A stretch of 64,000 nt of DNA from Streptomyces sp. SLBN-118 (lineage in GTDB: Bacteria > Actinomycetota > Actinomycetes > Streptomycetales > Streptomycetaceae). The stretch is from the NCBI RefSeq assembly GCF_006715635.1, contig NZ_VFNP01000002.1, forward strand, positions 2,604,001-2,668,000, in the 5' to 3' direction. The translations under genes and the position numbers were made by a program. The notes under the pieces are model-generated. The model was not told the origin of the DNA. It ran no database searches and saw only the letters and a list, made by a program, of their open reading frames with translations. Positions 45,291 through 52,848 of this stretch are shown here, piece by piece; position 1 is the first letter of the stretch; each line of letters begins with the position of its first letter.

Positions 45291-46436
45291 CTACGCCTCA
45301 CGCCGGAGCAGCAGCAGCGCGCGGTCGTCGTTGACGTCCTTCGCGACCGCCTCGATCAGATGCCAGGCCGCGCCCTCGAACCCGGAGGCGACATAACGGT
45401 CGGCCTCGCCGGTCAGGCGGTCTATACCCTCGCTGATGTCACGGCCCGACGCCTCCACCAGGCCGTCGGTGAAGAGCATCAGTACGTCGCCGGGGCGCAA
45501 CGAGCCCTTGACCGGGTCGAACTGTGCCCCGTCGTACACCCCGAGGAGCGGACCGTCGGCGCCCTTCTCCTCCCAGCGGCCGCTGCCCGCGTGCAGCTGG
45601 AGCGCGGGCAGATGGCCGGCAGAGAACAGTTCGTAGTCGCCCGAGTCCAGGTCCAGGACGAGATGGACCGAGGTCGCGAACCCCTCGTCCCAGTCCTGGC
45701 GGAGCAGATAGCCGTTGGCCGCGGTCAGGAAGCCGTGCGGCGGCAGCGAACCGAGCAGCCCCCCGAACGCGCCGGACAGCAGCAGCGCCCGCGAGGCCGC
45801 GTCCATGCCCTTGCCCGAGACGTCGGTGAGGATGACCTCCAGGGTGCGGCCGCCGTTCGTGCGGGCCGCGACCACGAAGTCCCCGGAGAAGGACTGCCCG
45901 CCGGCCGGGCGCAGCGACATCTCGCGGTGCCAGCCCTTGGGGAGCCGGGGCAGGGCGCTCTGCACCCTGATGCGTTCGCGCAGGTCGAAGAGCATCGTTC
46001 CGCCGCGCCGCCAGGGCACTCCGACCCGGGCGCGGAACTGGGCTATCAGCAGTCCGAAGAAGCCGCAGGCCGCGACGGTGAGGACCGTTCCCGGGGTGAC
46101 GCGCGCCGGACCGTCGCTGTAGGGGCCGAGCGTGACCGACTCGACGATCAGCGCCGCCGCTGCCGTCGCGTAGAGACTAAGCAGGCTCGCCGGACGCAGC
46201 AGCAGACCGCCCGCCACGATCGGCAGGACGAGGGCCGCCGGGGAGACCCAGAGGGGCACCACGACCGTGCCCCACGTGAAGGCCGGGATCGTCAGCAGCA
46301 GCCCGGCGAGCGCGATCCAGTCGGAGCCGTCGCCGCGGAAGTAGTCGACCCCGGACTTGCGCAGCGCGATACGGCCCCGGTGCACGGCTTTCCGCAACCG
46401 GGCCGTGAACGAGTCTGCTGCAGAGCCGCGGGCCAT
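45291..46436 (-). CDS. Membrane-bound PP2C (SpoIIE-type) protein phosphatase
   Basis: 381 residues from ATG 46436. Four or five membrane helices at about 40-150 (IALAGLLLTIPAFTW onward), then a PP2C/SpoIIE domain with GGQSFSGDFV, VILTDVSGKGMDAA and LMLFTDGLVEA, each carrying the metal aspartate. Such proteins dephosphorylate anti-anti-sigma factors in actinobacteria. No HATPase or STAS gene is nearby, so the target is elsewhere. 106 bases separate it from the divergent Eis-like gene. Confidence 0.87.
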   Translation of the reverse strand: MARGSAADSFTARLRKAVHRGRIALRKSGVDYFRGDGSDWIALAGLLLTIPAFTWGTVVVPLWVSPAALVLPIVAGGLLLRPASLLSLYATAAAALIVESVTLGPYSDGPARVTPGTVLTVAACGFFGLLIAQFRARVGVPWRRGGTMLFDLRERIRVQSALPRLPKGWHREMSLRPAGGQSFSGDFVVAARTNGGRTLEVILTDVSGKGMDAASRALLLSGAFGGLLGSLPPHGFLTAANGYLLRQDWDEGFATSVHLVLDLDSGDYELFSAGHLPALQLHAGSGRWEEKGADGPLLGVYDGAQFDPVKGSLRPGDVLMLFTDGLVEASGRDISEGIDRLTGEADRYVASGFEGAAWHLIEAVAKDVNDDRALLLLRREA

Positions 46437-46542
46437 TGCCGTGGACCCTATCCACCCGCCCGCCTCCCGTGCAGGGGGACCCCGGTGACAATGCGTTCGA
46501 AATCGGGTCGCCGCGGCGCCGTTGCCCTGGTAGGCATGGCAT

Positions 46543-47778
46543 ATGACGATCGAACTTCGCGTATTGCGCAGTACCGAATGGGACCACTGGTACGGCAAGT
46601 TGGAGCGGGCGTTCGGTGGTGTGCCCGAGCCCCCTGAGGAGCGTGAGCTTTATCATGCGCTGACCGAGCACGAGCGCTCCATCGGCGCCTGGGACGGCGA
46701 CGAGTGCGTCGGGACGGCAGGGGCGTTCACGTTCGGGGTCTCGGTGCCGGGCGGCGCGATGGTGCCCGCCGCGGGCGTGACGATGGTCAGCGTGGCCGCG
46801 ACACACCGCCGTCGCGGGGTGCTCACCTCGATGATGCGCCGCCAGCTCGACAACGTACGCGGCTGGGGCGAGCCGATCGCCGTCCTCACGGCGTCCGAAC
46901 CGGAGATCTACGAACGGTTCGGCTACGGCCTCGGGACCCAGCAGATCTCCCTGACGATCGACACCGTCCGGGGACGGATCGCTCCCCCTCTCCCCGAGGG
47001 CGCGGACGCGGTCCGGCTGCGCTTCGCGGACGTCGCCGACGTCGCGCGGGAGTGCGAGGCGGTGTACGTGCGCAGCATCGGAACGCGGCCCGGCATGCTT
47101 GCCCGCAGGCCCGGCTGGGAGCAGTTGCCGCTGCTCGACCCGGAGTCCCAGCGGCAGGGCGCCTCGCCGATGCAGTGCGTGGTCGCCGAGCGAGAGGGCG
47201 AAATCGTCGGTTTCGTACGCTTCCACACCAAGCCGGACTGGGATGCGAACGGCCCCAAGGGCAGCGTCGCACTGCGGCACATCGAGGCGCTCGACCCGGT
47301 GACGTACGCCGTGCTGTGGCGCTTCCTGTTCGACATCGACCTGACGGTGCAGGTGGTGGCGCGCAACCGGCCGGTGGACGATCCCCTGCTGCATCTGGTC
47401 AATGACATTCGGCGATGCGAAGTGCGGGTGCGGGACGGCATGTTCGTACGGCTCGTGGAGGTTGGCGTGGCGCTGGAGGCGCGCACGTACCAGACGCCGG
47501 TGGACGTCGTCTTCGACGTCGACGACGCCTTCTGCCCCTGGAACGCGGGGCGTTGGCGGCTGACCGGCGACCACAAGGGCGCGTCCTGCAAGCGGACCGA
47601 GGACGACGCCGATCTGGCGCTGTCCGTACGGGAGTTGGGCGCGGCCTATCTGGGCGGGGTGTCGCTTTCGGCGCTGGCGGGGGCGGGGAGGGTGCGGGAG
47701 CTGCGGCAGGGGGCGCTGGCCGAGGCGTCGGTGGCGTTCGGCAGTGACCTGGCGCCCTGGTTGCCGCACGGTTTCTGA
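46543..47778 (+). CDS. Eis-like GNAT N-acetyltransferase
   Basis: 411 residues. The N-terminal GNAT domain has VSVAATHRRRGVLTSMM as acetyl-CoA loop; a second GNAT fold and a C-terminal SCP2-like domain (about 300-411, ending in the free carboxylate ..WLPHGF) match the Eis family, in which the C-terminal carboxylate is the catalytic base. Eis proteins acetylate aminoglycosides or protein lysines. It ends eight bases before the convergent glycosylase. Confidence 0.88.
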   Translation: MTIELRVLRSTEWDHWYGKLERAFGGVPEPPEERELYHALTEHERSIGAWDGDECVGTAGAFTFGVSVPGGAMVPAAGVTMVSVAATHRRRGVLTSMMRRQLDNVRGWGEPIAVLTASEPEIYERFGYGLGTQQISLTIDTVRGRIAPPLPEGADAVRLRFADVADVARECEAVYVRSIGTRPGMLARRPGWEQLPLLDPESQRQGASPMQCVVAEREGEIVGFVRFHTKPDWDANGPKGSVALRHIEALDPVTYAVLWRFLFDIDLTVQVVARNRPVDDPLLHLVNDIRRCEVRVRDGMFVRLVEVGVALEARTYQTPVDVVFDVDDAFCPWNAGRWRLTGDHKGASCKRTEDDADLALSVRELGAAYLGGVSLSALAGAGRVRELRQGALAEASVAFGSDLAPWLPHGF

Positions 47779-47785
47779 GGCAGCG

Positions 47786-48595
47786 TCAGCTTCGCTGGCA
47801 GGCCGGACACCAGAAGAGATTGCGTGCGGCGAGACCGGCGGTGCGGATCTCGCCGCCGCAGACATGGCAGGGCAGGAGTGCCCTTCGGTAGACGTAGACC
47901 TCGCCGCCGTGGTCGTCGACACGCGGCGGGCGGCCCATCGCCTCGGGGGTGTGCTCGGGACGGACCGTGTCGATGCGGTTGTTGCGTACTCCCTCGCGCA
48001 TCAACTCCACGAGATCCGACCAGATCGCGGCCCACTCGCCGTGGGTGAGGTCCTTGCCCGCGCGGTACGGGTCGATGCCGTGCCGGAAGAGGACCTCGGC
48101 GCGGTAGACGTTGCCCACACCCGCGATGATCTTCTGGTCCATGAGCAGTGCGGCGACGGTGGTACGGGAGCGGGAGACGCGGGCCCAGGCGCGGTCCGGA
48201 TCGTCGGCCGGGCGCAGCGGATCGGGCCCCAGCCGCCCGTGTATCGCCGCCTTCTCGCCGTCCGCGATCAGCGCGCAGGCCGTGGGCCCGCGCAGATCGA
48301 CATACGCCGTCGGGTTGGCCAGACGCAGCCGCACGGTGTCGGTCGGCGGCGGCGCGGGCGCGTCGCCGAAGGTGACCTTGCCGAAGAGGCCGAGATGAAT
48401 GTGGACCCAGCCGAGCGGGCCGAAGCCGAGGAAGAGGTGCTTGCCGTGTGCCTCGGTGCTCTCCAGCGGCCGGCCGTCGAGCAGTGCCGCACTGTCGGAG
48501 AACTTCCCCTGCGGGCTGGTCGCCCGCACAGGTCGGCCGCCGAACCTCTCGAAGTGGTCGGCGGCCAGTCGGTGGATCGTATGGCCCTCGGGCAC
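47786..48595 (-). CDS. Fpg/Nei-type DNA glycosylase (Nei2-like)
   Basis: 269 residues. Start PEGHTIHR gives the catalytic P2/E3 after Met removal. KIIAGVGNVYRAEVL is the H2TH region (normally with N and R), and the C-terminal zinc finger is CHVC..CPAC. Removes oxidised bases and cleaves the abasic site. GTG start two bases after rpiB stops, so both are co-translated. Confidence 0.91.
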   Translation of the reverse strand: MPEGHTIHRLAADHFERFGGRPVRATSPQGKFSDSAALLDGRPLESTEAHGKHLFLGFGPLGWVHIHLGLFGKVTFGDAPAPPPTDTVRLRLANPTAYVDLRGPTACALIADGEKAAIHGRLGPDPLRPADDPDRAWARVSRSRTTVAALLMDQKIIAGVGNVYRAEVLFRHGIDPYRAGKDLTHGEWAAIWSDLVELMREGVRNNRIDTVRPEHTPEAMGRPPRVDDHGGEVYVYRRALLPCHVCGGEIRTAGLAARNLFWCPACQRS

Positions 48596-48597
48596 GC

Positions 48598-49086
48598 TCA
48601 GCCCTGCTGCGGGTGGTGGGCCGGGATCGGGGGGAGCTCGCCGGTCTCCTCGTACGCCGAGAGCATCTCGATGCGGCGGGTGTGACGCTCCTCACCGGAG
48701 TACGGGGTAGAGAGGAAGATCTCGACGAACTTCACCGACTCTTCCAGCGTGTGCATCCGGCCGCCGATGGAGATGACGTTCGCGTTGTTGTGCTCACGGC
48801 CGAGCGCGGCGGTCTGCTCGCTCCAGGCGAGCGCGGCGCGCACTCCCTTGACCTTGTTGGCGGCGATCTGCTCGCCGTTGCCGGAGCCGCCGATCACGAT
48901 GCCCAGGCTGTCCGGGTCCGCGGCCGTCTTCTCGGCGGCACGCAGGCAGAACGGGGGGTAGTCGTCCTGGGCGTCATAGATGTGGGGTCCGCAGTCCACG
49001 GGCTCGTGGCCGTGGGCCGTGAGCCACTCGACAAGGTGGTTCTTGAGTTCGAAGCCGGCATGGTCGGAGCCGAGGTACACGCGCAT
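48598..49086 (-). CDS. rpiB: Ribose-5-phosphate isomerase B
   Basis: 162 residues. GSDHAGFELK near the N terminus, GGSGNGEQIAANK with the catalytic position occupied by Ser (Cys in enterobacteria, as usual in actinobacteria), and HNNANVISIGGR. Interconverts ribulose- and ribose-5-phosphate in the pentose phosphate pathway. ATG 49086. Confidence 0.93.
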   Translation of the reverse strand: MRVYLGSDHAGFELKNHLVEWLTAHGHEPVDCGPHIYDAQDDYPPFCLRAAEKTAADPDSLGIVIGGSGNGEQIAANKVKGVRAALAWSEQTAALGREHNNANVISIGGRMHTLEESVKFVEIFLSTPYSGEERHTRRIEMLSAYEETGELPPIPAHHPQQG

Positions 49087-49120
49087 GGTCCGAGTGTGGC
49101 ATGCGGGTGCCCGGGTAGCG

Positions 49121-49501
49121 GTGACCGGGGTCAGGCCCGACACGGTCTTCGCTTTCCTGCTGAACGCGTCCGGTGCGGTCGCCCTGTTCGTGTGGCTGGT
49201 CATCTGCGTCAGGCAGCTGCGGATGCGCGGAATCATCCTGCGCGAGTCGCCCGACAAGCTGATCGTGCGGATGTGGCTCTTCCCGTATCTGACGTGGCTG
49301 ACGATCGGCATGATCGTTTTCGTGCTCGGCTACATGGTCTACGACGGTGGCGACGCGCGGGAGCAGGTGCTGCTGTCGCTGCTGGTGGCGGTGATCGTGG
49401 TGGGCATCGCGGTGGTGCGCCAGTTGCTGGGCAAGGGCGGCGCGGGTGCGGTTGCCGATGCCGATCAGAGCGGCGTGAAGGACTCGGCCCCGTCCTCGTG
49501 A
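49121..49501 (+). pseudogene. 3' remnant of an amino-acid permease (APC family)
   Basis: The readable 126 residues (from GTG 49121) begin at RPDTVFAFLLNASGAVALFVWL and align by eye with the last third of the intact permease 270 bases downstream (RPNDVFMWLLNMIGAIILVVW, then DPSKLVVKMWLYPALTW versus SPDKLIVRMWLFPYLTW). Three membrane helices remain; the first eight are missing and no ribosome site is seen. Its promoter end is replaced by rpiB. Either a deletion relic or, less likely, a small membrane protein still in use. Confidence 0.72.
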
Positions 49502-49523
49502 GGGGTGAGGGCAGCGTCCTGTG

Positions 49524-49569
49524 AGGAGATCGCCGCCTCGTGCGCGTGCGCACGAGGCGGCGATCTCCT
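49524..49569. terminator. Terminator with 22-bp perfect stem
   Basis: Arms 49524-49545 and 49548-49569, two-base loop, 23 bases after the permease remnant. Its preservation supports past full expression of that gene. Confidence 0.85.
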
Positions 49570-49769
49570 GCCCCAGCGAACGTCGGTCCCGGCGGCCGAT
49601 CGCCCCTGGGGACTTGCCAGTTGATGCGGGAGGGCGGGCCAGGTGAGGTGAGGTTGTGATCACCAGGTGTGAGCATCGTGCCCGTATAGCGGACATCCGT
49701 TCCGCATGAGCGGTACACGCACTCAGACTTGACCTTTCTCCCGTTTCAGCAACTGAACAGGGCACCCCC

Positions 49770-51167
49770 ATGTCTCGGACCTCCGCGCCCGCGCCTGTCG
49801 ACCAGCAGGCCGACACCCCGCTCTCGCACGGACTCAAACAACGCCATCTGTCGATGATCGCCCTTGGAGGCGTCATCGGAGCCGGGCTCTTTGTCGGATC
49901 GGGCGCGGGCATCGCCGCCGCCGGCCCGTCGATCGTCATCGCCTATGCGATCTCCGGCCTCCTCGTCATGCTCGTGATGCGGATGCTCGGCGAGATGTCG
50001 GCGGCGAACCCGGCATCCGGCTCCTTCTCGGTGCACGCCGAGCGGGCGATCGGCCCCTGGGCCGGATTCACGGCGGGCTGGGCGTTCTGGTTCCTGCTCT
50101 GTGTGGCGGTCGGCCTCGAAGGCATCGGCGCGGCGAAGATCATGACGGGCTGGCTTCCCGGCACGCCCGAGTGGGCCTGGGTCGCTCTGTTCATGCTGGT
50201 GTTCTGCGGCACGAACCTGGCTGCCGTGAAGAATTTCGGCGAGTTCGAGTTCTGGTTCGCGGCACTCAAGGTCCTCGCGATCGCGCTCTTCCTGGGCATC
50301 GGCGTACTGGCGATCCTCGGCATCCTGCCCGGCACCGACTCCCCCGGCACCGCCAACCTCACCGGCGAAGGCGGCTTCATGCCGAACGGCACGGAAGGTC
50401 TGGTCGTCGGACTGCTCGCCTCGGTCTTCGCGTACGGCGGCCTGGAGACGGTCACCATCGCCGCGGCCGAGTCCGAGCACCCCGTCCAGGGCGTCGCCAA
50501 GGCCGTGCGTACGGCGATGTGGCGTATCGCGGTCTTCTACATCGGCTCGATGGCGGTCATCGTCACGCTGATCCCGTGGGGCGACCCGAAGGTCGTCACG
50601 AAGGGCCCGTACGTCGCGACGCTGGACCACCTGGGCATCCCCGCGGCCGGTCAGATCATGAACGCGGTCGTGCTGGTGGCCCTCCTCTCGGCGATGAACG
50701 CCAACATCTACGGCGCCTCCCGCATGGCCTCCTCGCTGGTCTCGCGCGGCCAGGGCCCGAAGGCGCTCGGCCGGACCTTCAGCGGGGTGCCGCGCACCGC
50801 GGTGCTGGTGTCGTCCGTCTTCGGCTTCCTGTGCGTACTGCTCAGCTACTGGCGGCCCAACGACGTCTTCATGTGGCTGCTCAACATGATCGGCGCGATC
50901 ATTCTGGTCGTCTGGACCTTTATCGCGGTCTCACAGCTGGTGCTGCGCCGGCGGACCGAGCGCGAGGACCCGTCGAAGCTGGTCGTGAAGATGTGGCTCT
51001 ACCCGGCGCTGACGTGGATCGCGCTGGCGGGCATGGTCGCGGTCTTCGTCCTGATGGCACGGGAGCCGGACACGCGGACACAGCTTTACTACACGGGTGG
51101 ACTGACGGCGGCGCTGGCGGTGATGGGCTACGTCCGCCAGGTGCTGGCGCGCCGCGTCGAGGCCTGA
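49770..51167 (+). CDS. APC-family amino-acid permease
   Basis: 465 residues, twelve membrane helices. LKQRHLSMIALGGVIGAGLFVGSG (first helix, with GxG substrate-binding break) is typical of the AnsP/GabP/CycA branch; GLETVTIAAAES and the last helices are standard. Imports an amino acid with protons. Preceded by 268 bases that hold the terminator above. No specific regulator adjacent. Followed by a 17-bp-stem terminator. Confidence 0.9.
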   Translation: MSRTSAPAPVDQQADTPLSHGLKQRHLSMIALGGVIGAGLFVGSGAGIAAAGPSIVIAYAISGLLVMLVMRMLGEMSAANPASGSFSVHAERAIGPWAGFTAGWAFWFLLCVAVGLEGIGAAKIMTGWLPGTPEWAWVALFMLVFCGTNLAAVKNFGEFEFWFAALKVLAIALFLGIGVLAILGILPGTDSPGTANLTGEGGFMPNGTEGLVVGLLASVFAYGGLETVTIAAAESEHPVQGVAKAVRTAMWRIAVFYIGSMAVIVTLIPWGDPKVVTKGPYVATLDHLGIPAAGQIMNAVVLVALLSAMNANIYGASRMASSLVSRGQGPKALGRTFSGVPRTAVLVSSVFGFLCVLLSYWRPNDVFMWLLNMIGAIILVVWTFIAVSQLVLRRRTEREDPSKLVVKMWLYPALTWIALAGMVAVFVLMAREPDTRTQLYYTGGLTAALAVMGYVRQVLARRVEA

Positions 51168-51197
51168 GCCTCAATCCCCCGGACCCCCGGTTCCCCG

Positions 51198-51234
51198 TCG
51201 CCGGGCGGGCTTGATCCTCAAGCCCGCCCGGCGA
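51198..51234 (+). terminator. Terminator of the permease
   Basis: Perfect 17-bp stem (51198-51214 with 51218-51234), loop TCC. Confidence 0.85.
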
Positions 51235-51249
51235 TCTTCGTATGCTCTC

Positions 51250-51283
51250 TTGCTGCTAGTGTGCACTTGCATATGATGTGCAA
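51250..51283 (+). promoter_or_regulatory. sodF promoter with Nur (nickel) operator
   Basis: -35 TTGCTG (51250-51255), 16-base spacer and -10 TATGAT (51272-51277). The dyad TTGCAT-ATGAT-GTGCAA (51267-51283) overlaps the -10 and matches the tTGCaa-N5-ttGCAA Nur box known for sodF of S. coelicolor, where nickel-bound Nur represses. Confidence 0.85.
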
Positions 51284-51308
51284 TAAGCAGCGGGGGGGCC
51301 GGACGAAC

Positions 51309-51944
51309 ATGGCCATGTACACGCTTCCCGAACTTCCCTATGACTACGCGGCACTCGAACCGGTCATCAGCCCGCAGATCATCGAGCTTCACCACGACAA
51401 GCACCACGCCGCCTACGTCAAGGGCGCCAACGACACCCTGGAGCAGCTCGCAGAGGCCCGTGACAAGGAGGCATGGGGGGCGATCAACGGCCTGGAGAAG
51501 AACCTTGCCTTCCATCTCTCCGGCCACATCCTGCACTCGATCTACTGGCACAACATGACCGGCGACGGCGGCGGCGAGCCGCTGGCAGCCGACGGCGTCG
51601 GCGACCTCGCGGACGCCGTCGCCGAGTCCTTCGGCTCCTTCGCCAAGTTCAAGTCCCAGCTGACCAGGGCCTCGGCGACCACCCAGGGTTCGGGCTGGGG
51701 CGTTCTCGCGTACGAGCCGGTCAGCGGGCGCCTGATCGTCGAGCAGGTCTACGACCACCAGGGCAACGTCGGCCAGGGCTCGATCCCGATCCTGGTCTTC
51801 GACGCCTGGGAGCACGCGTTCTACCTTCAGTACAAGAACCAGAAGGTGGACTTCATCGAGGCGATGTGGCAGGTCGTCAACTGGCCGGACGTGGCGCGGC
51901 GTTACGACCGGGCCAAGGGGAGTACGCCGCTCATCACCCAGTGA
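51309..51944 (+). CDS. sodF: Iron/zinc-type superoxide dismutase
   Basis: 211 residues from ATG 51309. Metal ligands: H28 (LHHDKHH), the H of LHSIYW, and D and H of DAWEHAFY. Dismutates superoxide in the cytoplasm. Nearly matches Streptomyces SodF throughout. The Nur box in its promoter implies that this enzyme is made when nickel is scarce and that a Ni-SOD (sodN) exists elsewhere. Converges on the DsbA-like gene. Confidence 0.95.
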   Translation: MAMYTLPELPYDYAALEPVISPQIIELHHDKHHAAYVKGANDTLEQLAEARDKEAWGAINGLEKNLAFHLSGHILHSIYWHNMTGDGGGEPLAADGVGDLADAVAESFGSFAKFKSQLTRASATTQGSGWGVLAYEPVSGRLIVEQVYDHQGNVGQGSIPILVFDAWEHAFYLQYKNQKVDFIEAMWQVVNWPDVARRYDRAKGSTPLITQ

Positions 51945-52009
51945 ACCGGGCAGCCTGAAGCGTCCCGCCCGTGATCGTCTTCTCAGCCTTCACGTGCGGG
52001 CGGAATGAC

Positions 52010-52048
52010 GAAGGACCCCTGCGAGAACCTGACTCGCAGGGGTCCTTC
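52010..52048. terminator. Bidirectional terminator, 15-bp stem
   Basis: Arms 52010-52024 and 52034-52048, nine-base loop, between sodF and the convergent DsbA-like gene. Confidence 0.85.
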
Positions 52049-52069
52049 CATGAGCAAGGGGCAAAGAGG

Positions 52070-52714
52070 TCAGTCGAAGATCGGGCCTTGTGTGCGGGTG
52101 CGCTTGATCTCGTAGAAACCGGGGATGGACGCGACCATCAAGGTGCCGTCCCAGAGCTTGGCCGCCTCCTCGCCCTTCGGCGCCGGCGTGACGACCGGCC
52201 CGAAGAACGCGAGTTGCTCGCCGTCCGAGCCCGGGACCGCGATGACCGGGGTGCCGACGTCCTGGCCGACCTTGTCGATGCCCTCCTTGTGGGAGGCGCG
52301 CAGCTCGGTGTCGTACGCGTCGGAGTCGGCGTACTCGATCAGCTCGGCCGGGAGGCCCACCTCCTCCAGCGCACCGATGATGGCCTCGCGGGTCGAGCCC
52401 TCGCCGCGGTTGTGGAAGCGGGTGCCGAGAGCGGTGTAGAGGTCTCCGAGCACCTCGTCACCGTGCTTCTGCTGCGCGGCGATGACGACCCGGACCGGTC
52501 CCCATGCCTGCTGTATGAGCTCGCGGTACTTCTCGGAGAGCTCGTCGAGCTTGGGCTCGTTCAGGACCGCCAGGCTCATCACATGCCAGCGGACCTCGAC
52601 GTCCCGGACCTTCTCCACTTCGAGCATCCAGCGCGAGGTCATCCACGCCCAGGGGCACACGGGGTCGAACCAGAAGTCGACGGGGGTCTTGCCGGTCTGA
52701 CCGCTTTCGGACAT
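52070..52714 (-). CDS. DsbA-fold protein, mycothiol-dependent nitroreductase-like
   Basis: 214 residues matching the Mycobacterium tuberculosis Rv2466c family: DFWFDPVCPWAW, HVMSLAVLNEPK, AWGPVRV, VGTPVIAV (cis-Pro) and a C-terminal LKRTRT-like IKRTRTQGP. The active site is C20-P-W-A23: the second cysteine, present in Rv2466c (CPWC), is alanine, so the protein would use one cysteine with mycothiol. Probably a mycothiol-dependent reductase in the cytoplasm. ATG 52714. Confidence 0.87.
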   Translation of the reverse strand: MSESGQTGKTPVDFWFDPVCPWAWMTSRWMLEVEKVRDVEVRWHVMSLAVLNEPKLDELSEKYRELIQQAWGPVRVVIAAQQKHGDEVLGDLYTALGTRFHNRGEGSTREAIIGALEEVGLPAELIEYADSDAYDTELRASHKEGIDKVGQDVGTPVIAVPGSDGEQLAFFGPVVTPAPKGEEAAKLWDGTLMVASIPGFYEIKRTRTQGPIFD

Positions 52715-52848
52715 TTCTCTCCTTGTTGTGACGCCACGTACGCCTCAAACGGACAACACCGATGGTCAGCGGACGATTCCCGGACGCACCCCGCTCAGGT
52801 GCGCATGCGAGGATCGGTCCTGTCCGAACGAGACACGAAGGAGTGCCC

